From contig JAFOBJ010000022.1 in assembly GCA_017381865.1 (NCBI GenBank), positions 1 to 52,161 on the forward strand: a stretch of DNA of 52,161 bases, given 5' to 3'. This stretch comes from Bacteroidales bacterium. GTDB taxonomy: Bacteria; Bacteroidota; Bacteroidia; Bacteroidales; F082. Below the pieces are notes generated by a model. That model was not told the DNA's origin and ran no database searches. It saw only the letters and a program-made list of their open reading frames with translations. The position numbers and the translations under genes are program-made. Shown in pieces: positions 24,123 through 32,677 of this stretch. Each line of letters begins with the position of its first letter. Within the stretch, counting starts at the first letter, position 1.

Positions 24123-24302
24123 TTGGGCGTTCCGGCTATCGCCGTCGGGCTTTCCGCTATATCTTTTTCCGCTGCGCTCCAAAAGGATGCCGCTCCAATC
24201 CCTAACGCACTGGCGGCGATTAAAACCAAGCAAAATCCCAGAAATCCAGAAATCCGTCAATTCCAGAATTCCGTTGAGACGCCACAGGGGTGACGTCTCT
24301 AC
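24123..24302 (+). repeat. Composite intergenic cassette, copy 2
   Basis: Nearly identical to 13980-14156 over the first ~105 bp, with the same AATCCAGAAATCC linker and GAGACGCCACAGGGGTGACG palindrome in the same order. Confidence 0.9.
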
Positions 24303-24380
24303 TGTCAATGGTCAACAGTCAATAGTCAATGGTCAAAAAAAACTTTCAGTTTTCATATTCCGAACTTTCAACTTTTTTGT

Positions 24381-24388
24381 TATTTTTG
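24381..24388 (+). promoter_or_regulatory. -7 element TATTTTTG of the PspC operon
   Basis: Matches TAnnTTTG, 46 bp before the ATG at 24435. Confidence 0.6.
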
Positions 24389-24434
24389 AAAGAAATATTT
24401 TCAGTGAAAAAACAACAATTAAAATTAAATAAAA

Positions 24435-24635
24435 ATGAGTGGAAATAAGGTACTTAGAAGAAATGTTTTTAATAAAGTGTTCGGTGGAGTCTGCTCCGGA
24501 TTGGCTGATTATTTCAATCTTGATGTTGTTTTAGTCAGAGTGTTGTTCGCCGCATCGTTTTTATTCGCAGGTGTCGGCGGCGGTTTATACCTTCTTTTAT
24601 GGCTGGTGGTGCCATCTAATAATATTTTGCAGTAA
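24435..24635 (+). CDS. PspC domain protein (minimal)
   Basis: 66 residues, essentially only a PspC domain: a basic start RRNVFNKVFGGVCSGLADYF (the PspC signature of a short helix with GVCSGLA) followed by one transmembrane helix ending in LLLWLVVPS. PspC proteins are inner-membrane sensors linked to envelope stress. It is first of three related genes (24435, 24656, 25116) spaced by 20 and 58 bp. Confidence 0.88.
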   Translation: MSGNKVLRRNVFNKVFGGVCSGLADYFNLDVVLVRVLFAASFLFAGVGGGLYLLLWLVVPSNNILQ

Positions 24636-24655
24636 GAGTTTTAATTTTAAATATT

Positions 24656-25057
24656 ATGGAAAATAGAAGACTTAGCCGTAACACGATGAATAAAGTAATC
24701 GGCGGCGTGTGTTCCGGATTGGCCAACTTCTTCGGCCTTGACGTTGCTCTAGTGAGAATCGCTTTCGTGATAGCATTCATGTTTGCAAGCTTCGGATTTT
24801 GGCTTTACATTATTTTATGGATTGTGCTTCCAGTAGATGGTCAACAGTCAACGATCAATAGTCAACAGTCAGAGTCAGAGCCTGTATCGAAGTCAGAATC
24901 AAAAGTGAAGTCTATTTTGGCAGGTTCTTTCGTTATTTTAATAGGGTTACTATTTTTAATAAATAACTTTATACCAATTAATTGGGTGTGGAAGTTATGG
25001 CCTCTTATCTTAGTCGCGATAGGCGTTGTGATGATTGTTACATCGAGCAAGAAGTAG
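24656..25057 (+). CDS. PspC domain protein with a LiaF-like two-helix C-terminus
   Basis: 133 residues. A PspC domain (NTMNKVIGGVCSGLANFFG and helix to about 59) is joined by a Ser/Gln-rich linker to a DUF5668/LiaF-type hairpin of two helices (about 85-131). The linker QQSTINSQQSESEPVSKSES is encoded by a GTCAACA/GTCAATA 7-bp word array that elsewhere in the window is intergenic. The domains on either side look intact, so the array lies between domains. It probably acts with its neighbours in envelope-stress sensing. Confidence 0.85.
   Translation: MENRRLSRNTMNKVIGGVCSGLANFFGLDVALVRIAFVIAFMFASFGFWLYIILWIVLPVDGQQSTINSQQSESEPVSKSESKVKSILAGSFVILIGLLFLINNFIPINWVWKLWPLILVAIGVVMIVTSSKK
24838..24882 (+). 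repeat. In-frame GTCAACA word array in a PspC gene
   Basis: GTCAACA, GTCAACG, ATCAATA, GTCAACA and GTCAGA words encode the linker between the PspC domain and the LiaF-like helices. Confidence 0.8.
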
Positions 25058-25115
25058 AGTCAATGTTTCCTAAAATATAAATACACATTGATGCGTCTAA
25101 ATAGAAATATAAATT

Positions 25116-26051
25116 ATGGATAATAATAAAAACAAAAAAGATGATGGTCTCATTGGAGGCATAATCCTAATTGCGATAGGAATAATCGCTTTGATGGTGA
25201 CTTTCTTCGATGTTGACATCGTCTGGTCGGAATTGGCGAAATTTTGGCCGGTCTTCATAATAATATTCGGCCTTTCTCTGTTGCCATTAAATAAGCTGTT
25301 GAAGTCAGTCTGTGTGGTTGTCGTAATTATAATTTCATGCTTGATTTATTGCAATGAAATCAATGGAAATGAAAATTTATCAGATGAGATGACTTCGGAA
25401 ATTTTGATGGAAGAAGATGTTGAAACGCAGGAGTTTTCTTCGCCTTTCAAAGACAATATAACAGAAGCTTCGGTGGAAATCAACTATGGCGCTGGCATGT
25501 TGTATTTGAATTCTCCAGTCGAGGAATTGGTCAAGGCAAGAAACATAAGCGATCAGATTGTTCAAAAATTTTATTTAGAATATGAAGGCTCACATGCTGA
25601 TATCGTCTTCGATGTTGAAGATGATAATTATCAAGTGAATAATGTTGAAGAAGTGAAGTCGAACCGTTTTGATATTTCTTTAAATCAGACACCGATTTAT
25701 GATTTTGAGCTGAATCTTGGAGCAAGCGAGTTGAACTTCGATTTCAGCGAATATAAAGTTTCTGACATAGAAATAAACAGCGGCGCATCTAACATAGATA
25801 TTAAATTAGGTGAGTATTACAATTCGACTAAAGTAGTTATAAACACAGGCGTTTCAAAAATAAGAATAGGAATTCCGAATAATTCTGGCTGTAGACTGGA
25901 ATGTGAATCGGTCTTGTCTCTCAAGGATTTTGATGGATTTGTCAAGAAATCTTCTAATGTGTACGAGACATCGAATTATTCTTCAGCAGAAAATAACATC
26001 GAAATAGAATTCGAAGGCGCAATGTCGGAATTTGAGGTTTACAGATATTGA
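25116..26051 (+). CDS. LiaF-like transmembrane and toast-rack domain protein
   Basis: 311 residues. Three hydrophobic helices (about 12-34, 42-60, 62-80; DUF5668-like) are followed by a predicted extracytoplasmic beta-solenoid 'toast_rack'/DUF2154-type domain (about 110-305) with repeating short strands such as FELNLGASELNFDFSEYKV and IEINSGASNIDIKLGEY-type units. In Firmicutes, LiaF proteins regulate antibiotic-induced envelope stress; here it follows two PspC genes and probably completes the same sensing module. Preceded by a short CATTGATGCGTCT repeat relative at 25060-25100. Confidence 0.8.
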   Translation: MDNNKNKKDDGLIGGIILIAIGIIALMVTFFDVDIVWSELAKFWPVFIIIFGLSLLPLNKLLKSVCVVVVIIISCLIYCNEINGNENLSDEMTSEILMEEDVETQEFSSPFKDNITEASVEINYGAGMLYLNSPVEELVKARNISDQIVQKFYLEYEGSHADIVFDVEDDNYQVNNVEEVKSNRFDISLNQTPIYDFELNLGASELNFDFSEYKVSDIEINSGASNIDIKLGEYYNSTKVVINTGVSKIRIGIPNNSGCRLECESVLSLKDFDGFVKKSSNVYETSNYSSAENNIEIEFEGAMSEFEVYRY

Positions 26052-26168
26052 TTAAGTCGATAAGTCAATAAGTGAATAAGTCGATAAGTGAACTTATTGT
26101 GTAATGAGTTGTTTTATATTGGTAATCACACAAACTTATAGACTCATAGACTTATAGACTCATAGACC
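26050..26168. repeat. Inverted 8-bp word arrays
   Basis: AAGTCGAT/AAGTCAAT/AAGTGAAT words on the left and ATAGACTC/ATAGACTT words on the right (26140-26168) are near reverse complements, separated by about 50 bp. They fill the gap between the toast-rack gene and dnaJ. Confidence 0.55.
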
Positions 26169-26183
26169 ATTATTATAAAGAAC

Positions 26184-27086
26184 ATGGAATACAAAGATTA
26201 TTATAAAATATTAGGTGTTGAGCGTTCGGCGACACAGGATGAGATTAAGAAAGCGTATCGTAAGTTGGCGGTGAAATATCATCCCGACAAGAATCCAGAC
26301 GACAAGGTGGCGGAGGAGAAGTTCAAGGAGATTTCCGAGGCTTATCAGGTTATAGGCAATCCTGACTCGCGTAAGAAATATGACGAACTCGGTGCTAACT
26401 GGAAGCAATATGAAAACGCTGGCTTCGGCGGCGGAGCTCATGGCTTCAACGCTAGCGGCTTCTCTGATTTCTTCGACATGTTCTTCGGAGGACATGGCGG
26501 CGGTGGCGGCGCCGGATTCGACTTCAGCAGTTTCATGGGAGGCATGGGCGGCGGCCGCCGTTCGACGCGTCCTGCTAAAGGCAGCGACCTCAATGCTACC
26601 ATAAACCTCACATTGCTAGAAGCTTATCAAGGCTCGCAACGTATCCTTGACCTCAACGGAAGCTCGATAAAGATAAGCATAAAACCGGGAGTGCGCGACG
26701 GACAGATATTACGCCTCAAAGGTAAGGGCAACCCTGGTAGAAACGGCGGCGACAACGGCGACCTCATGATAAAAGTCGTCATCAATAATGACCCTTCATA
26801 TCAACGTGACGGCGACGACCTCATAAAAAATATCAACATCGACGTGTACACCGCGATACTCGGCGGCAAGATAACAGTCAGCACTCTCAAAGGCGACGTC
26901 AACGTGCCGATAAAACCGCAGACGCAAAACAACAGCACGTTGCGACTCAAAGGAATGGGAATGCCGCACTACGGCAAAGAAGGAGCAGGCGCACTGCTGC
27001 TGAAAGTACAAATATTGCTTCCAGAACATTTCTCCGCTAAAGAACTGGAACTCATCAAAGAAGCACAGGAACAATCCGCTAATTAA
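26184..27086 (+). CDS. CbpA-type DnaJ co-chaperone
   Basis: 300 residues. The J domain (about 1-70) has the HPD motif in KYHPDKNP, which stimulates DnaK ATPase. A Gly/Phe-rich linker follows (about 78-125), then the two beta-sandwich substrate domains. There is no CxxCxGxG zinc domain, so it is a class II (CbpA-like) J protein rather than canonical DnaJ. It probably assists DnaK in the cytoplasm. The last codons form part of the terminator stem at 27073-27100. Confidence 0.93.
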   Translation: MEYKDYYKILGVERSATQDEIKKAYRKLAVKYHPDKNPDDKVAEEKFKEISEAYQVIGNPDSRKKYDELGANWKQYENAGFGGGAHGFNASGFSDFFDMFFGGHGGGGGAGFDFSSFMGGMGGGRRSTRPAKGSDLNATINLTLLEAYQGSQRILDLNGSSIKISIKPGVRDGQILRLKGKGNPGRNGGDNGDLMIKVVINNDPSYQRDGDDLIKNINIDVYTAILGGKITVSTLKGDVNVPIKPQTQNNSTLRLKGMGMPHYGKEGAGALLLKVQILLPEHFSAKELELIKEAQEQSAN

Positions 27087-27101
27087 CAGCGGATTTTTTT
27101 T
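27073..27101 (+). terminator. Terminator overlapping the dnaJ stop codon
   Basis: AATCCGCT and AGCGGATT form a perfect 8-bp stem with a 7-nt loop that contains the TAA stop, followed by seven T residues. Confidence 0.88.
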
Positions 27102-27102
27102 A

Positions 27103-27364
27103 TCCACGAAAAAGCACTAATTCACATGAAAAAATCCGTGGAAATCCGTGTGATTCGTGGATGCTTTGTCCACGAAAAAACACTAATTCACACGAAAAAA
27201 AAATACGCGAAAATCCGTGTGATCCGTGGAGATGTTATCCACGAAAAAGCACTAATCTAACACGAAAAAAATACGCGAAAATCCGTGTGATCCGTGGAGA
27301 TATTATCCGCTAAAAATCACAAATCTGTACGAAAAAATCCGTGGAAATCCGTGTGATTCGTGGA
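27103..27364. repeat. Four tandem TCCACGAA..TTCGTGGA hairpin units
   Basis: Units at 27103-27161, 27169-27230, 27238-27298 and 27306-27364. Each opens TCCACGAA (TCCGCTAA in the last) and closes with TTCGTGGA or TCCGTGGA, with internal CACACGAA and TCCGTGTGAT. Unit spacing is 66, 69 and 68 bp. Each can fold on itself. This occupies nearly all of the 364-bp dnaJ-TonB gap. Confidence 0.85.
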
Positions 27365-27450
27365 AATATTTTTTTTCAAAATTCTTCCCACAATTATCAC
27401 GATTTTTCGTTACTTTGCATATCTATAATTTGAAAAATGAAAAGTATACG

Positions 27451-29778
27451 ATGAAATCAAAACTAACAAAATTAATATCTATTTTAATTCTACTTATAAC
27501 TGCTTCTGTATCACACGCTAAGGATAATAATGTCAAGGGTTTTGTTTATGAGAAGTCGACAGGCGAACCGATGATGTTCTGTAATGTTTATTTCAAAGGA
27601 ACGACATACGGCGCATCGACCGACATCAACGGCTTTTTTAATATCACGAGAATACCTGACGGGGAATATACTATTTTGGTCACAAACCTTGGTTATGACA
27701 CTATCGCTGAGAGACTTGAATTGAAGAATAATGTGGTCTTAAACAAGAAATATTATCTAGAAGAGTCAAATGTGGTGCTTGCTGCTGTCAATATCACTGC
27801 CGACAAAATCGAGGCGAGGACCGAGACCAAGACTTCCGTTGTGAACGTGACTCCGAAAGTTATTACCAGAATCCCGACCATGGGAGGACAAGCCGACCTT
27901 GCTCAGTATCTGCAAGTTATTCCTGGTGTTATCTTCACTGGCGACCAAGGCGGACAGCTTTATATCAGAGGCGGCTCGCCAATACAAAACAAGGTGTTGC
28001 TCGATGGCATGGTGGTGTATAATCCTTTCCACTCAATTGGAATTTTTTCTGTCTTCGACACTGATATCATCAGAAACGCTGAGATTTATACAGGTGGCTT
28101 CGGCGCAGAATACGGCGGCAGAATTTCTTCAGTGATGGACATCACCACGCGCGACGGTAATAAAAAACGCCTCGCTGGTAAACTGAGCGCAAGCACATTC
28201 GGAGCGAAAGTGATGCTAGAAGGCCCTATTAAAAAAGCGAGAGATCCAGAAGACGTGACGGCTTCGTTCCTGGTATCGGTGAAAAATTCTTATCTCGACA
28301 AGACAAGCGAAACGATATATAAACCGATATTGAACGGCAATACTTTGCCTTATACCTATAACGACTTATACGGAAAAATATCTATCAATGCCGCTAATGG
28401 AAGTAAGGTTAATTTCTTCGGATTTAATTTCGTTGATGATGTAAGGAATTATAAATCAATATCAAACTTTGGATGGGATTCGTACGGTGGCGGAATCAAT
28501 TTCGTTGTTATTCCTGGCAAGTCTCCTGTGCTTATAGAAGGTAATGTGGCGTATTCAGATTATAAGGCGACATTAGAAGAAGAGAATAATCCTAACAGAA
28601 TGAGTTCGATAAATGGCTTCAACGCTGGATTTGCATTTACTTATTTTCTTGGAAAAAATTCTCTTAAATATGGCATTGAGATGTTGGGCTTTAAGACCGT
28701 ATTCGATTACACCAAGTCGAATGGCGTTCATATGAGCCAGATTGATAACACTACAGAACTCGGCGCCTATATAAAATATAAGGCTCAATTTGATAAGTTT
28801 ATCCTTGAGCCAAGCTTCAGAATTCAGGCTTATGCCTCGCTTTCGGAAGTGTCGCCAGAACCTCGTCTCGCCTTGAAATATAATGTGACGGATTGGTTTA
28901 GAGTTAAAGCCGCTACTGGTATGTACTCGCAAAACCTCATCGCCGCCAATAGCGACCGCGACGTGGTGAACCTTTTCTATGGCTTCCTCTCTGGTCAGGC
29001 TAATATCACTTCAACTTTCGATGGAAAACCTGTCGACTCTAAGCTGCAGAAAGCGATACATTATATAGTAGGAACGGAATTTGACGTGTATAATAACATG
29101 GTTCTCAATGTGGAAGCTTATTATAAAGACTTCAATCAGCTCACAAGCATGAATAGAAATCAGCAATATTCTGATTATGAGGCTCCATTGGGAACGCCTG
29201 AGATTTTGAAAAAGGATTTCATGGTGGAAAAGGGTAGGGCTTACGGTCTCGACGTTTCTTTGAAATATGAAAATATGAGATGGTATTTGTGGGGAGCATA
29301 TTCCTTGGGATATGTTAATAAGGATTATGAAGGTGTTGACAAACAAATACATACATATAGAACTCATTATGATAGACGTCATAATGTCAATCTTATGGCA
29401 ACATATACGGCAGGTTCGAAACATCAGTGGGAAATCAGCGCACGATGGAACTTCGGAACGGGATTCCCATTCACTCAGGTGAGTGCGTTCTATGAAAAAT
29501 TGCCTTACGATAACATTTATTTCGATCCTTATACTGAAAGCGGTTATCTCGGAATCATTTATGACGAACTTAATGGTGGTCAGCTGCCTTCATATCATCG
29601 CCTCGATTTTGACGTGAAAAGAAAGTTCTATTTTACTGAAAATGTTATACTTGAAGCCGACTTTAGCGTCACAAACGTTTACGATAGAAACAACATATTC
29701 TATATAGATGTAGTTACGACAGATATTATTTATCAGTTGCCGTTGATGCCAAGTCTTGGATTAACATTGTCATTCTAA
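27451..29778 (+). CDS. TonB-dependent outer-membrane receptor with carboxypeptidase-like N-terminal domain
   Basis: About 775 residues. Signal peptide (cleavage near SHA-KD, residue 24), a CarboxypepD_reg-like domain (about 27-110: VKGFVYEKSTGEPMMFCNV), a plug domain (about 130-230: IPTMGGQADLAQYLQVIPGV, YIRGGSPIQNKVLLDG) and a 22-stranded barrel. It imports an unknown ligand using TonB energy. No SusD homologue is adjacent, so it is not a typical polysaccharide locus. Start 27451 is chosen because an upstream TTG lies in the promoter-like TTACTTTG. The oligopeptidase gene follows after 2 bp. Confidence 0.9.
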   Translation: MKSKLTKLISILILLITASVSHAKDNNVKGFVYEKSTGEPMMFCNVYFKGTTYGASTDINGFFNITRIPDGEYTILVTNLGYDTIAERLELKNNVVLNKKYYLEESNVVLAAVNITADKIEARTETKTSVVNVTPKVITRIPTMGGQADLAQYLQVIPGVIFTGDQGGQLYIRGGSPIQNKVLLDGMVVYNPFHSIGIFSVFDTDIIRNAEIYTGGFGAEYGGRISSVMDITTRDGNKKRLAGKLSASTFGAKVMLEGPIKKARDPEDVTASFLVSVKNSYLDKTSETIYKPILNGNTLPYTYNDLYGKISINAANGSKVNFFGFNFVDDVRNYKSISNFGWDSYGGGINFVVIPGKSPVLIEGNVAYSDYKATLEEENNPNRMSSINGFNAGFAFTYFLGKNSLKYGIEMLGFKTVFDYTKSNGVHMSQIDNTTELGAYIKYKAQFDKFILEPSFRIQAYASLSEVSPEPRLALKYNVTDWFRVKAATGMYSQNLIAANSDRDVVNLFYGFLSGQANITSTFDGKPVDSKLQKAIHYIVGTEFDVYNNMVLNVEAYYKDFNQLTSMNRNQQYSDYEAPLGTPEILKKDFMVEKGRAYGLDVSLKYENMRWYLWGAYSLGYVNKDYEGVDKQIHTYRTHYDRRHNVNLMATYTAGSKHQWEISARWNFGTGFPFTQVSAFYEKLPYDNIYFDPYTESGYLGIIYDELNGGQLPSYHRLDFDVKRKFYFTENVILEADFSVTNVYDRNNIFYIDVVTTDIIYQLPLMPSLGLTLSF

Positions 29779-29780
29779 TT

Positions 29781-31808
29781 ATGAAAAAACCTGTAGCAAA
29801 AAAATGCCCTCGTGAACTGGTTGCTCACGGAGATACTCGTATCGATAACTATTATTGGCTTAACGAACGTGAAAATCCTGAAGTGATAGCTTATCTCGAA
29901 CAAGAGAATCTTTATCAAGAAATAATGATGAAAGATACGGAAGTGCTTCAGAATGAATTATATAACGAAATAGTAGGACGTATCAAACAAGATGATGTCT
30001 CTTATCCTATAAAAAGAAACGGCTACTATTACTATTCTCGCTACGAGGAAGGCAAGGAATATCCCGTGTATTGTCGTAGAAAAGATAATATGGAAAATCC
30101 TGAACAAATTCTTCTCGATGGTAATAAAATGGCTGAAGGTTATCATTATTTTGATATAGGTGCTTATAGCGTAAGTCCTGATAATGAATTGCTTGCGTAT
30201 AGTGTCGATACGGTGAGCCGCCGCCAGTATGATATTTTTGTGAAAAATATTGAAACAGGTGAGTTGTGCGCTGAAGTCATAAAAAACACTACAGGCAACA
30301 TGGTTTGGGCGAACGATAACGAGACACTTTTCTATAGTTTAAAAGATGAGTCGTTACGTTCTTGTAAGATTATGCGTCATAAACTTAATGACGACCCGGC
30401 TAATGACGAACTCGTTTATTTTGAAGAAGATACATCTTTTAGTTGTTATGTAAGCAAAACGAAATCAAGGCGTTATATCATGATAATTTCCGATAGCACT
30501 ATGTCGTCGGAAGTGCGTTTCGTTGATGCAGACAAACCTTACGATGAGTTTAAGATTTTCCATAAACGCGAGCATGACCATCTTTATGGAATAGGTCATT
30601 ATGGAGAACATTTCTACATACTTACCAATACCGACGGCGCAAAGAACTTCAAAATTATGAAGACGCCTGTTGATAAGACAGAGAAAGAAAATTGGGTTGA
30701 GCTGATGTCGCATCGCGACGATGTCTTGATAGAAGACTTCGACTTATTCGCTGATTTTCTTGTCGTTGAAGAACGTAAGGAAGGTCTGGTGAAAATTAGA
30801 ATCATGACATGGGACGGCACGACGGATTATTATATCGACTTCGGCGAACCGACTTATACCGCATATTCTTCCGCTAATCCCGACTTCGATTCTCATCTTT
30901 TGAGATATGGATATAATTCCATGACGACGCCAGCTTCGCTTTATGAATACGACATGATAAAACGTGAGTCTGTTTTGTTGAAACGTCAGGAAATCATAGG
31001 CGGCTATGAACCAAGCGATTACATTACGGAACGACATTATGCTCCATCGCACGACGGCGTTTTAGTTCCGATTTCTTTGGTGTATAAAAAAGGTATGAAG
31101 AAAGACGGAACGAATCCTTTGGTGCTTTACGGCTACGGTTCTTATGGCAGCAGCATGGACGCTTACTTCTCAACAGCGCGTTTGTCGTTGTTAGACAGAG
31201 GTTTCGTGTGGGCTGTCGCTCATATCAGAGGCGGCGAGGAGATGGGACGTCAGTGGTATGAAGACGGAAAATTATTGAAGAAGAAAAATACCTTCCTCGA
31301 CTTTATCTATTGCGGTAAATATCTTGTCAAGGAAGGATTTACGAATAATGATAAGATGTTCGCTATGGGTGGCAGCGCAGGCGGTTTGTTGGTAGGAGCG
31401 GTGGCGAATATGGCGCCAGAGATGTGGAAAGGAATAATAGCGCAGGTGCCTTTCGTCGATGTGGTGACGACGATGCTCGATGAAAGCATTCCTTTGACGA
31501 CAGGCGAATACGACGAATGGGGCAACCCTAACGAAAAAGAATATTACGATTATATGAAATCGTATTCTCCATACGACAACGTGGAAAGAAAAGACTATCC
31601 AGCGATGCTCGTCACGACGGGCTTGCATGACAGCCAGGTGCAATATTGGGAACCAGCGAAATGGGTTGCGAAGTTAAGAGAGATGAAGACCGACAATAAC
31701 CCATTATATCTGAAAACCAATATGGATTTCGGTCATGGTGGAGCATCGGGACGTTTTGAAGGAATAAAAGAGATAGCGTTGGAATACGCTTTCTTGATAC
31801 ATTTGTAG
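29781..31808 (+). CDS. ptrB: Oligopeptidase B (S9 family serine peptidase)
   Basis: 675 residues without a signal peptide, so cytoplasmic. The seven-bladed propeller (about 70-390) is followed by an alpha/beta hydrolase with nucleophile motif GGSAGGLL (Ser about 535), the catalytic Asp region TGLHDSQVQYWEPAKW and the His in FGHGGASGR. DEWGNP and the substrate-binding loops match oligopeptidase B, which cleaves short peptides after Lys/Arg. It is directly downstream of the TonB receptor (2-bp gap), which suggests peptide import and digestion, but this is inference. The stop codon begins a GTAGAGACGTCACC repeat. Confidence 0.92.
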   Translation: MKKPVAKKCPRELVAHGDTRIDNYYWLNERENPEVIAYLEQENLYQEIMMKDTEVLQNELYNEIVGRIKQDDVSYPIKRNGYYYYSRYEEGKEYPVYCRRKDNMENPEQILLDGNKMAEGYHYFDIGAYSVSPDNELLAYSVDTVSRRQYDIFVKNIETGELCAEVIKNTTGNMVWANDNETLFYSLKDESLRSCKIMRHKLNDDPANDELVYFEEDTSFSCYVSKTKSRRYIMIISDSTMSSEVRFVDADKPYDEFKIFHKREHDHLYGIGHYGEHFYILTNTDGAKNFKIMKTPVDKTEKENWVELMSHRDDVLIEDFDLFADFLVVEERKEGLVKIRIMTWDGTTDYYIDFGEPTYTAYSSANPDFDSHLLRYGYNSMTTPASLYEYDMIKRESVLLKRQEIIGGYEPSDYITERHYAPSHDGVLVPISLVYKKGMKKDGTNPLVLYGYGSYGSSMDAYFSTARLSLLDRGFVWAVAHIRGGEEMGRQWYEDGKLLKKKNTFLDFIYCGKYLVKEGFTNNDKMFAMGGSAGGLLVGAVANMAPEMWKGIIAQVPFVDVVTTMLDESIPLTTGEYDEWGNPNEKEYYDYMKSYSPYDNVERKDYPAMLVTTGLHDSQVQYWEPAKWVAKLREMKTDNNPLYLKTNMDFGHGGASGRFEGIKEIALEYAFLIHL

Positions 31809-32062
31809 AGACGTCACCCCTGTGGCGTCTCGCGCAAAGACGCAAAGCAACGCAGAGTGCAGTCTACATTTTAAAATTAAACGCTGACTGATTTTCAGTT
31901 TTCAAATTTCAACTTTCAATTTTTAATCGCCTCCAATGCGTTAGGGATTGGAGCGGCATCCTTTTGGAGCGCAGCGGAAAAAGATATAGCGGAAAGCCCG
32001 ACGGCTTTGCCGGAACGCCCTAAAACAATTCACAATTCATAATTCATAATTCATAATTAAAG
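31805..32062. repeat. Repeat-filled gap: palindrome, inverted cassette copy 3, ATTCATA words
   Basis: 31806-31832 is the GAGACGTCACCCCTGTGGCG palindrome, 31925-32022 the ~100-bp cassette in inverted orientation, and 32028-32060 ATTCATA words. No gene is visible between oligopeptidase B and the NDK-like gene. Confidence 0.85.
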
Positions 32063-32073
32063 TTTAATAGTTC

Positions 32074-32511
32074 TTAGTTAAAAAACGCTTCTGCTTCGTA
32101 AAGTGCATTTTGATAGCTGTCGGAACTGTGCATCACGTTATGCGTCTTGTCGATGCTGTAACGTTTCCTGTACTTCTCTTTCAATTGCTTGAGAGTTTCA
32201 GTCGCTGACTCCCTATCTGAAAACGGCGACAACAGAATCATGCCGATGCTAGGGCCGCTTGTCATATATCTTATAAGTTTATCAAAGAATGGCTTTCCTT
32301 TGTGACAACTGTATATTATTTCAGCCTCATCTTTTGTCAAGGTCTTTTCTTTGGCTTCAATTACGATGAAATCAAGACGACGCAAGTCCTTGATGATGTT
32401 GTCGGTGTATTTTAAAAATCCAGGTTTTATGATGATAAACCCGTCATAATCGGGAAGCATAGTTGTGGAGTATCCGTAACCATCTTCGTCTATTTTCATT
32501 GTCGATTCCAT
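32074..32511 (-). CDS. Divergent nucleoside diphosphate kinase-like protein
   Basis: 145 residues that align by eye with NDK from FIIIKPGFLKY (canonical ...IKPD...) to the C-terminus. HKGKPFFDKLIRYMTSGP matches the kinase's KPF and SGP elements almost exactly, and NVMHSSDSYQNALYEAEAFF matches the catalytic region NV[IV]HGSDS with the phospho-accepting His kept. The Kpn-loop/GTIR region is altered (no NPGTIR; instead KQLKEKYRKRYSID). It could be a standard NDK that has drifted, or a non-catalytic NDK-fold protein. No promoter consensus is seen upstream. Confidence 0.75.
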   Translation of the reverse strand: MESTMKIDEDGYGYSTTMLPDYDGFIIIKPGFLKYTDNIIKDLRRLDFIVIEAKEKTLTKDEAEIIYSCHKGKPFFDKLIRYMTSGPSIGMILLSPFSDRESATETLKQLKEKYRKRYSIDKTHNVMHSSDSYQNALYEAEAFFN

Positions 32512-32604
32512 ATTCGGTCTTTTGTCGTATTAACAAATGTGTTTTAAGAATGTTTGTTAATAATTTTTAAGATTTTTTCCCTTTGAAAAAAATAAACAAA
32601 TCAT

Positions 32605-32612
32605 TATCTTTG
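32605..32612 (+). promoter_or_regulatory. -7 element TATCTTTG of the amylase-glgB operon
   Basis: Exact TAnnTTTG match 65 bp before the ATG at 32678. An 8-bp word array (32632-32668) lies in the leader between them. Confidence 0.75.
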
Positions 32613-32631
32613 CACTATATTGAAGAACTCA

Positions 32632-32668
32632 TCAACTTATAGACTCTTAGACTCATAGACTTATAGAC
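32632..32668. repeat. ATAGACTC/ATAGACTT word array in a 5' leader
   Basis: Four 8-bp words lie between the -7 element and the start of the amylase gene, so they are probably transcribed. Confidence 0.55.
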
Positions 32669-32677
32669 TTTGGAAAA

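Larger units (their letters stand above)
23996..24434. repeat. Gene-free region: divergent promoters, word arrays and cassette copy 2
   Basis: 439 bp. Contains the minus-strand promoter at 24018, TATCAATAGTC words, ATTATGCA words (24089-24119), the composite cassette (24123-24302), GTCAACA/GTCAATA/GTCAATG words (24303-24337) and a plus-strand promoter at 24381. A 23-bp AAAAAAACTTTCAGTTTTCA segment occurs twice (near 24067 and 24336). The open frames here are repeat shadows. Confidence 0.75.

Noticed and set aside
27103..27364. Possible CRISPR array (four regularly spaced repeats)
   Set aside because: The 60-bp units are separated by only 5-8 bp, vary internally and are hairpins themselves. 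There are no spacers and no cas genes.
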